11,418 nt of DNA from an uncultured Agathobaculum sp. (lineage in GTDB: Bacteria > Bacillota > Clostridia > Oscillospirales > Butyricicoccaceae), in assembly GCA_944380945.1 (NCBI GenBank), contig CALWJG010000040.1, positions 1 through 11,418 on the forward strand, in the 5' to 3' direction. Below, piece by piece: positions 1 through 7,759 of the stretch. A program made the position numbers and the translations under genes. Under the pieces are notes generated by a model that saw only the letters and a list, made by a program, of their open reading frames with translations, was not told where the DNA came from and did no database searches. Numbering within the stretch: position 1 is the first letter of the stretch; each line of letters starts with the position of its first letter.

Positions 1-114
1 GAGCCTTTCCGGCTGGGTGCTGGGACGGCGGCGCAGGGCGCCCCGCCGCCGCATGACCGCGGTCATTCCCATCACAGCGGCGCGGCGGTACGCGCGCTCG
101 GGCGCCCGATAAAC
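1..114. other. GC-rich left edge with two perfect palindromes, no confident gene
   Basis: This edge holds no gene I can support. It contains a 14-bp perfect palindrome (ATGACCGCGGTCAT, 53-66), a 12-bp perfect palindrome (TCGGGCGCCCGA, 98-109) and a GC-rich inverted repeat (27-33 with 44-50). A plus-strand frame is open from base 2 to a TAA at 110-112 and ends in a very Arg-rich peptide. It could be the last 36 codons of a convergent gene sharing the hairpin at 121-145 as its terminator. However, a second plus-strand frame runs open through the whole edge, as is common in GC-rich DNA, so this is weak. The alternative is an intergenic or upstream control region of a gene to the left. Confidence 0.3.
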
Positions 115-149
115 AAAAAAGGCTTCGGAACAGCGTTCCGAAGCCTTTT
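115..149 (-). terminator. Intrinsic terminator after the DUF368 gene, possibly bidirectional
   Basis: A perfect 11-bp stem (121-131 with 135-145, arm GGCTTCGGAAC) closes a 3-nt loop. On the minus strand it is followed by a run of six T (120 down to 115). It begins 22 nt past the DUF368 stop codon. On the plus strand the stem is followed by TTTT (146-149), so it could also stop a convergent plus-strand transcript ending near 112. Confidence 0.9.
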
Positions 150-167
150 CAGTCATGCAAAGGGGCG

Positions 168-1076
168 TTAGTCCGCCGCGGCGGGCGCTTGCTGCGCGGC
201 GCCCTGCTTTTCCAGCACGCGCCGGAGCGTCTCCAGCGCGGCCAGCACCGCGATGCCGCCCAGGAAACCGGGCAGGCTGAAGGTGGACAGGTCGAGCGGC
301 GGCTGCGGCTCGGCCAGCGTCGCCGGACCCATGACGATCGCATACAGCGAACCCAGCATCAGGCCGAGGATGAAAAAGACCATCTGCGGGCGGAACTGCT
401 CGAGCGCCCTGCGGATCAGGCGGATGGACAGCGCAATGCCGCACAGCACGCCGCAGCCGAACAGGATCAGGCCGGGCAGCACGGCGAGATTGAGGTGCAT
501 CAGCTCGCCCAGCGCGGAGATCACCGGCATGTACGCGCCGAATACCAGCAGCAGGGTGGAGCCCGAAATGCCGGGCAGCACCATGGCCATGATCGCCAGC
601 GCGCCGGTCAGGAACAGGTAGGGATACTGCATGCCGTGCAGCGCGTCCAGCGCGGACAGGCCGCCCAGCCCCGCGCCGCGCAGCAGGCACAGCCCGACCA
701 CCAGCAGGATGCCCAGCAGCGCAAAGACCGCGCAGGGGGCGTGGCCGCGCAGCGTGTCCCGCTCCTCGCGCGCGACGAGGGGCAGCGCGAACAGCGTCAG
801 CCCGAGGAAGGCCGAGCTGAGCACATACACGCCGCTGTCAAACACCTGCGCGAGCACGGTCGCGGCCAGCGCCATGCCGATGACCCAGCCGCCGCCCAGC
901 TTGACGAGGTAGCGCAGCGCCCGGCCGCGCGCGGCGCGGTCCCGGCCGAACAGGTCGTGCAGGGCGCCCACAAAGCGGTCATAAAAGCCGAGGATGAAGG
1001 CGATCGTGCCGCCGGAAACGCCGGGGACCGAGTCGGCCAGCGCCATACAGAAGCCATGGAACACGTTGACGATCAT
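168..1076 (-). CDS. popT: DUF368 family membrane protein, probable polyprenyl-phosphate (C55-P) translocase
   Basis: This 302-residue protein is highly hydrophobic, with many membrane segments. It has the DUF368 hallmark of two related halves: SVPGVSGGT (residues 16-24) and its counterpart VLPGISGST (166-174), each followed by a helix and an aromatic-rich stretch (GFYDRFVGAL and GAYMPVISAL). Known: DUF368 proteins (PopT) and DedA proteins (UptA) were identified as undecaprenyl-phosphate transporters that recycle the lipid carrier for peptidoglycan and other envelope polymers. Assignment of this copy is inferred from family membership. The start is supported by AAAAGGAG at 1088-1095, 11 nt upstream. 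The C-terminus ends in an Ala/Gln-rich soluble tail of about 12 residues. It follows glgP by 163 nt, but two terminator hairpins lie between them, so it is probably its own transcription unit; I see no convincing promoter. The gap also holds a 6-bp hairpin (1147-1152 with 1158-1163). Confidence 0.88.
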   Translation of the reverse strand: MIVNVFHGFCMALADSVPGVSGGTIAFILGFYDRFVGALHDLFGRDRAARGRALRYLVKLGGGWVIGMALAATVLAQVFDSGVYVLSSAFLGLTLFALPLVAREERDTLRGHAPCAVFALLGILLVVGLCLLRGAGLGGLSALDALHGMQYPYLFLTGALAIMAMVLPGISGSTLLLVFGAYMPVISALGELMHLNLAVLPGLILFGCGVLCGIALSIRLIRRALEQFRPQMVFFILGLMLGSLYAIVMGPATLAEPQPPLDLSTFSLPGFLGGIAVLAALETLRRVLEKQGAAQQAPAAAD

Positions 1077-1173
1077 AAAAGCGATTTCTCCTTTTCCGGT
1101 ATGCCCGCGCGGCGGGCGGTTGTTTTACTGCTTCCTGCGCCGGGCGGGCTGCACGGGGCAGCCTGTCCGGCAG

Positions 1174-1203
1174 CAGAAAAGCCCGGGAGTCCGGGCTTTT
1201 CTG
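1174..1203 (-). terminator. Distal terminator of the glycogen operon
   Basis: A 13-bp perfect stem (1174-1186 with 1191-1203) closes a 4-nt loop. The outer part of the stem is A-rich on one side and T-rich on the other, so on the minus strand the GC core is followed by TTTTCTG. This is the second of two hairpins after the glgP stop codon. The near symmetry would also let it act on plus-strand transcripts. Confidence 0.8.
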
Positions 1204-1209
1204 GTGTAA

Positions 1210-1234
1210 ACCGGCGGAAAACGCTTCCGCCGGT
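1210..1234 (-). terminator. Proximal hairpin after glgP, tandem terminator or RNA-stabilising stem
   Basis: A perfect 10-bp stem (1210-1219 with 1225-1234, arm ACCGGCGGAA) with a 5-nt loop starts 5 nt after the glgP stop codon. On the minus strand it is followed only by TTTACA, a weak T tract. It may be a weak terminator backed up by the stronger hairpin at 1174-1203, or a 3' stem protecting the mRNA from exonucleases. Confidence 0.6.
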
Positions 1235-1239
1235 GCGGA

Positions 1240-3687
<2,448 letters not shown>

Positions 3688-3731
3688 GGTATCTCTTATC
3701 TCCTCACATAATTTGCATTGCGGGCCTATCC

Positions 3732-5168
3732 TTACCAGCCGAGGGCGGAGTGATAGACCTCGATGTATTTATCAGCCGAGCGGTCCCAGCTGAAGTCGCT
3801 TTGCATTCCCTGCACCATCAGCTTTTTCCATGCGGGCTTGTTGAAGCGGAACACACCGCAGGCTTCGCGGATGACGTGCAGCATATCGTGCGCATTGTAG
3901 CTGGCGAAGGTGAAGCCGTTGCCCGTGCCGGCGTAGTCGACAAAGGCCTGCACAGTGTCCTTCAGGCCGCCGGTCTCGCGCACGATCGGGATCGTGCCGT
4001 AGCGCAGCGCGATCATCTGCGCCAGGCCGCAGGGCTCGAACTTGGACGGCATCAGGAACATATCGCAGCCCGCGTAGATGCGGTTTGCGAGGTCGCCCGA
4101 GAACATGATGGACGCCGAGATGTTGTTCGGATAGCGGCGCTTGGCCTCGAGGAACATCTGCTCATACCGCCAGTCGCCCTTGCCCAGCACGATCAGGCGC
4201 AGGTCGTCGGACAGGATGTCGTGCAGCACGGCCTCGATCAGGTCCAGGCCCTTCTGGTCGACAAAGCGGGTGACCATGCCGATGACCGGCGTGTTCTCGT
4301 CGCCCTCGATGCCGCAGAGCTTGAGCAGCTCGAGCTTGTTGATCTTTTTGTCCTCCGGCGTCTTGGGGCCGTAGTTCTTGAAGATCTTGGGGTCGGTCTG
4401 CGGGTTGAACGCATCCATGTCGATGCCGTTCAGGATGCCGTGCAGCTTGTAGCTGTTCATGCGCAGCACGGAATCCAGACGGTAGCCGTAGTATTCGGTC
4501 TGGATCTCGTTTGCGTAGGTGGGGGAGACCGTCGTCACCGCAGTGGAGGCCACGATCGCGGCCTTCATCAGGTTGACGTCGCCATCCATCGCCATGAAGC
4601 CCGAGCGGAAGTGCGCATCGTCGATGCCGAGCACATACTCGAGGATCTCGCGGCCGTAGCGGCCCTGATACTGGATGTTGTGGATGGTGAACACGGTCTT
4701 GATGTTCTCATAGAACGGACGGGAGGAGAACATCAGGTTGTAGTAGACCGGCACGAGCGCGCTCTGCCAGTCGTTGCAGTTGATGATGTCGGGCTTCCAC
4801 TCCAGATCGGGCAGCACCTCGAGCACGGCCTTGGAGAAGTAGGCGAAGCGCTCTGCGTCGTCATACTCGCCGTAGATCTGGCCGCGGGCGAAGTAATACT
4901 CGTTGTCGATGAAGTAGAAGGTCACGCCATCCGATTCATAGCGGAAAATGCCGCAGTACTGGTTGCGCCAGCCCAGACGGACATAAGCGTTCTTGAGGTA
5001 GTAGAATTTCTCGCGCCAATCCTGCCCGATCGCGGAATACAGCGGGCAGAACACGCGCACGTCATGCCCCTTTGCGGCGAGCGCCTTGGGCAGAGAGCCG
5101 GCAACGTCGCCCAGACCACCGGTCTTGACGAACGGAGCACATTCGCTGGTGACATACATGATTTTCAT
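3732..5168 (-). CDS. glgA: Glycogen synthase (ADP-glucose dependent)
   Basis: GlgA (GT5, 478 residues, normal length) transfers glucose from ADP-glucose to the non-reducing end of an alpha-1,4-glucan. The N-terminal half carries the ADP-glucose-binding KTGGLGD motif (K15), and TIHNIQYQG (161-169) contains H163. The C-terminal half has MVTRFVDQKGLDL (298-310), with R301 and K306 matching E. coli Arg300 and Lys305. It also has PSKFEPCGLAQM (374-385), in which E378 matches E. coli Glu377. All expected catalytic and nucleotide-binding residues are therefore present. The start is the ATG at 5166-5168, with a strong GGGGAGGG Shine-Dalgarno (5178-5185); the protein begins at the conserved MKIMYVTSEC. 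A 170-nt gap separates it from glgD and contains its own predicted promoter and a folded leader. glgP follows after 44 nt, so glgA and glgP may also be transcribed as a pair. Confidence 0.97.
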   Translation of the reverse strand: MKIMYVTSECAPFVKTGGLGDVAGSLPKALAAKGHDVRVFCPLYSAIGQDWREKFYYLKNAYVRLGWRNQYCGIFRYESDGVTFYFIDNEYYFARGQIYGEYDDAERFAYFSKAVLEVLPDLEWKPDIINCNDWQSALVPVYYNLMFSSRPFYENIKTVFTIHNIQYQGRYGREILEYVLGIDDAHFRSGFMAMDGDVNLMKAAIVASTAVTTVSPTYANEIQTEYYGYRLDSVLRMNSYKLHGILNGIDMDAFNPQTDPKIFKNYGPKTPEDKKINKLELLKLCGIEGDENTPVIGMVTRFVDQKGLDLIEAVLHDILSDDLRLIVLGKGDWRYEQMFLEAKRRYPNNISASIMFSGDLANRIYAGCDMFLMPSKFEPCGLAQMIALRYGTIPIVRETGGLKDTVQAFVDYAGTGNGFTFASYNAHDMLHVIREACGVFRFNKPAWKKLMVQGMQSDFSWDRSADKYIEVYHSALGW

Positions 5169-5177
5169 AACAGCCTA

Positions 5178-5223
5178 CCCTCCCCAGTAGGAGGTGCGGA
5201 AACAGAGGTCCCGCTTCCGCACC
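5178..5223 (-). promoter_or_regulatory. glgA leader: two overlapping hairpins, one hiding the Shine-Dalgarno
   Basis: Read on the minus strand, the leader first forms a perfect 9-bp stem (GGTGCGGAA at 5193-5201 with TTCCGCACC at 5215-5223, 13-nt loop). A second 5-bp stem pairs CCTCC with GGAGG (5179-5183 with 5190-5194, 6-nt loop). The second stem captures the glgA ribosome-binding site. The two stems share bases 5193-5194, so they compete at their junction. The arrangement is seen in the sequence; a regulatory role, by RNA-binding protein, ribosome or ligand, is inference. It matches no riboswitch class I recognise. Confidence 0.45.
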
Positions 5224-5234
5224 CGCATGCTACT

Positions 5235-5261
5235 ATTATACTAAATTCTTCCCTGTTGCAA
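5235..5261 (-). promoter_or_regulatory. Predicted internal promoter for glgA-glgP
   Basis: On the minus strand a perfect TATAAT (5235-5240) lies 15 nt downstream of TTGCAA (5256-5261). The spacing is short for a housekeeping sigma promoter, though nearby weaker -35 choices give 16-17 nt. Transcription would begin near 5228, about 60 nt before the glgA start codon and just upstream of the leader hairpins. The surrounding gap (5169-5338) is much richer in A/T than the flanking genes, and I see no terminator for glgD in it, so read-through from upstream is also expected. Confidence 0.55.
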
Positions 5262-5338
5262 TATAGGGATTTTTCACGAACATCTTGGTTCTGATGGCAA
5301 GGTTTTTGCGTATTGTTTGCGATTTTGACGAATATTTA

Positions 5339-6466
5339 TCAAACTGTCGCGTTCTTGGCGATCGTGATGGGGTAATTCTCGTGGCCCATCATGGTGCGCC
5401 CGTCGCGCACGACGACGTTGCGGTCGGTGATCACATGGCGCAGGCTGGCGTCCTGCAGGATGCGGCCGCCCTCCATGATGATGCAGTCGCGGATATCCGC
5501 GCCCTTTTCCACCACGACGTCGCGGAACAGCACGCAGTTCTGGACATGGCCCTCGATGTGGCAGCCGTCTGCGATCAGGCTGTCCTCCACCTCGGCCTTG
5601 TCGCCGTAGTACGCAGGCGCCTCGTCCTTGATGCGGGTGAGGATCGGGCGGTTGCGCAGGAAGACCTCGTCGCGCACGTCCTTGTCCAGCAGGTCCATGT
5701 TGGAGCGGAAGTAATCGAAGGTGTCCTCGATCTTGACCGCGTACTCGTTGAACAGATAGCCGGAAACCGTGCCGTCGATCAGCGCGCGGGTCAGGAATTC
5801 ACGCTCGAAATGGATGCAGTTGTGGGTGACGCAGTCGGACAGCATGTGGATCAGGTACTGGCGGCTCATGACGTAGACGCCCAGCGCGATGTGCTTGCAC
5901 TTGCCCTCGTTGGAGTCGCCCACGCGGATGTCGACCGCTTCCTTCTTGCGGTTGAGCTCCACATAGGTGGTGAACGGGGAGTCCTTCTGCTTTTTGGTGC
6001 AGACCATGGTCAGGTCCGCGCCCGACTTGATGTGGCGGTCGATGACGTCGTCGAGCGGGATGTTGGCGACGATGTCGCCGTCCGCGATGACAACGTATTC
6101 CGCCTTGTTCTTCTGCAGGAAGTCGACCGCGCCCGCGAGCGCGTCGATCTTGCCGCGGTACTCGCCCGTGACGAGCGGGGAAGCCTTCTTGGAGTAGGAA
6201 TACGGCGGCAGCAGGGTCACGCCCGAGTTCTTGCGGGACAGATCCCAGTCCTTTGCGTTGCCGATGTGGTCGATGAGGGACTGGTACTTGTCCTTCATCA
6301 GCACGCCCACGCGGTAGATGCCGCTGTTTACCATGTTGGAGAGCATAAAGTCGATGATGCGGTAGCGGCCGCCCCACTGGACAGCGCCGACCGTGCGGTG
6401 CTCGGTGATCTCGCGGAGATCGTTGTCGTTATCGAATGCAATGATAATGCCTAATACATTCTTCAT
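5339..6466 (-). CDS. glgD: GlgD, non-catalytic-type partner subunit of ADP-glucose pyrophosphorylase
   Basis: GlgD (375 residues) is a paralogue of GlgC in which the catalytic machinery has decayed. The N-terminal nucleotide-binding glycine loop of GlgC is replaced by IIIAFDNDNDLREIT (7-21). The downstream fold blocks remain: WGGRYRIIDFMLSNMVNSGI (31-50) and ADGDIVANI (128-136). In the latter the aspartate corresponding to the catalytic one is kept (D131), but the usual GDHIY reads GDIVA. The FEEKP-type glucose-1-phosphate lysine motif is not recognisable. The C-terminal third is the left-handed beta-helix type. Known: in Geobacillus stearothermophilus GlgD pairs with GlgC and raises its activity; a similar role here is inferred. 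It starts 16 nt after glgC, and its purine-rich Shine-Dalgarno (AAGGGGG) overlaps the glgC stop codon, which suggests translational coupling and balanced amounts of the two subunits. Confidence 0.93.
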   Translation of the reverse strand: MKNVLGIIIAFDNDNDLREITEHRTVGAVQWGGRYRIIDFMLSNMVNSGIYRVGVLMKDKYQSLIDHIGNAKDWDLSRKNSGVTLLPPYSYSKKASPLVTGEYRGKIDALAGAVDFLQKNKAEYVVIADGDIVANIPLDDVIDRHIKSGADLTMVCTKKQKDSPFTTYVELNRKKEAVDIRVGDSNEGKCKHIALGVYVMSRQYLIHMLSDCVTHNCIHFEREFLTRALIDGTVSGYLFNEYAVKIEDTFDYFRSNMDLLDKDVRDEVFLRNRPILTRIKDEAPAYYGDKAEVEDSLIADGCHIEGHVQNCVLFRDVVVEKGADIRDCIIMEGGRILQDASLRHVITDRNVVVRDGRTMMGHENYPITIAKNATV

Positions 6467-6482
6467 GATGGTGTCCGCCCCC

Positions 6483-7697
6483 TTACTTTACGTCCGGCAG
6501 GTCTTCGTCTGCCATTTCCTTGGCTGCCAGCGTAGCGCCGCAGCCGATACGCACGCCCTCGGCCACAACGGCGACGCCCCATTTGTCCACATCGCACTCG
6601 GCCGGGCTGCCGCCGACGGTCGCGCCCTTGGCGATGACGGCGTTGGATGCGATGATCGAATAACGGACGGTCGCGCCCTCTTCGACCACCGCGCCCGGCA
6701 TCAGGATGGAATACTCCACCTTGGCGTTCTTGGCGATCTTGACGTCCGAGAACAGCACGGACTCGGAGACCGAGCCGGCGATCTCACAGCCCTCGGAGAG
6801 CAGCGTGTGCGTGACCGATGCGCCCTTGGCGGTGAAGTGCGGGGGCGAACCGGTGGTGCGGCCGTAGATCTTCCAGCTGTCGTCCGCCATGTTCAGGCCG
6901 GAGGAATTGGGGGCGAGCAGGTCCATGTTGGCTTCCCACAGGCTCTCGATCGTGCCGACGTCCTTCCAGTAGCCCTCAAAGCGGTAGGAGACCAGCTTTT
7001 CGCCGTTTGCCAGCATGGCGGGGATGATGTCCTTGCCGAAGTCGTTGGAGGACTTGGGGTTGTTCTCATCGTCGATCAGGTACTGGCGCAGCTTCTTGTA
7101 GGAGAAGATGTAGATGCCCATGGAAGCGAGCGTGGATTTGGGCTGCTTGGGCTTCTCCTCGAACTCATAGATCGTGCCGTCCGGCTTGCAGTTCATGATG
7201 CCGAAACGGGATGCCTCGGAGAGCGGCACATCGAGCACGGCGATGGTCGCGTCCGCGCCGGTCTCCTTGTGCTGCTGGAGCATCTTGTTGTAGTTCATCT
7301 TATAGATGTGGTCGCCCGACAGGATGAGCACATACTCGGGGTCGTAATCGTCGATAAACGAGATGTTCTGATAGATCGCGTTGGCCGTGCCCTTGTACCA
7401 CTCAGAGGTCTTGCCCTTCTGGTACGGCGGCAGGACGTAGACGCCGCCGCGCAGGCGGTCAAGGTCCCACGTCTGGCCGGAGCCGATGTAGGCGTTGAGC
7501 ACGTGCGGCTCATACTGGGTGAGCACGCCGACCGTATCGATGCCGGAGTTGATGCAGTTGGAAAGCGGGAAGTCGATGATGCGGTATTTGCCGCCGAACG
7601 GCACCGCGGGCTTGGCGACGTTTTTCGTCAGCACATAGAGGCGGCTGCCCTGGCCGCCTGCGAGCAGCATTGCCACGCATTCTTTTTTCCGATACAT
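6483..7697 (-). CDS. glgC: Glucose-1-phosphate adenylyltransferase (ADP-glucose pyrophosphorylase), catalytic subunit
   Basis: GlgC (404 residues) makes ADP-glucose and pyrophosphate from ATP and glucose-1-phosphate, the committed step of glycogen synthesis. The nucleotidyltransferase loop LLAGGQGSRL (11-20) is intact, followed by AKPAVPFGGKYRIIDFPLSN (28-47). SGDHIYKMNY (127-136) carries the expected catalytic aspartate D129. FEEKP (179-183) carries the glucose-1-phosphate lysine K182. YWKDVGTI (243-250) and the C-terminal beta-helix repeats are also present. After the loop it reads RLYVLT, where Firmicutes homologues as I recall them usually have a small residue in place of Tyr21. It starts at an ATG with AAAGGAGAG at 7706-7714. 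It lies 62 nt downstream of glgB and 16 nt upstream of glgD, its likely partner. Allosteric effectors cannot be deduced from the sequence; the E. coli fructose-1,6-bisphosphate lysine (Lys39) aligns with N26 here. Confidence 0.97.
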   Translation of the reverse strand: MYRKKECVAMLLAGGQGSRLYVLTKNVAKPAVPFGGKYRIIDFPLSNCINSGIDTVGVLTQYEPHVLNAYIGSGQTWDLDRLRGGVYVLPPYQKGKTSEWYKGTANAIYQNISFIDDYDPEYVLILSGDHIYKMNYNKMLQQHKETGADATIAVLDVPLSEASRFGIMNCKPDGTIYEFEEKPKQPKSTLASMGIYIFSYKKLRQYLIDDENNPKSSNDFGKDIIPAMLANGEKLVSYRFEGYWKDVGTIESLWEANMDLLAPNSSGLNMADDSWKIYGRTTGSPPHFTAKGASVTHTLLSEGCEIAGSVSESVLFSDVKIAKNAKVEYSILMPGAVVEEGATVRYSIIASNAVIAKGATVGGSPAECDVDKWGVAVVAEGVRIGCGATLAAKEMADEDLPDVK

Positions 7698-7759
7698 GAT
7701 GAACTCTCTCCTTTGCGGTTATTCGCATTTATTTTACGCCGCTGGGGGCGCGTCCGTCG

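Noticed and set aside
2..112. C-terminal end of a convergent plus-strand gene stopping at TAA 110-112
   Set aside because: It is attractive because a terminator follows after 8 nt and the peptide resembles a membrane-protein tail. But another plus-strand frame is open through the region and no conserved motif is visible in 36 codons, so it is not called as a gene.
7698..7759. Possible internal promoter between glgB and glgC (TAAAAT on the minus strand)
   Set aside because: The -10 match is good, but the bases 17 nt upstream are GC-rich with no resemblance to a -35, so it is probably AT-rich spacing within the operon.
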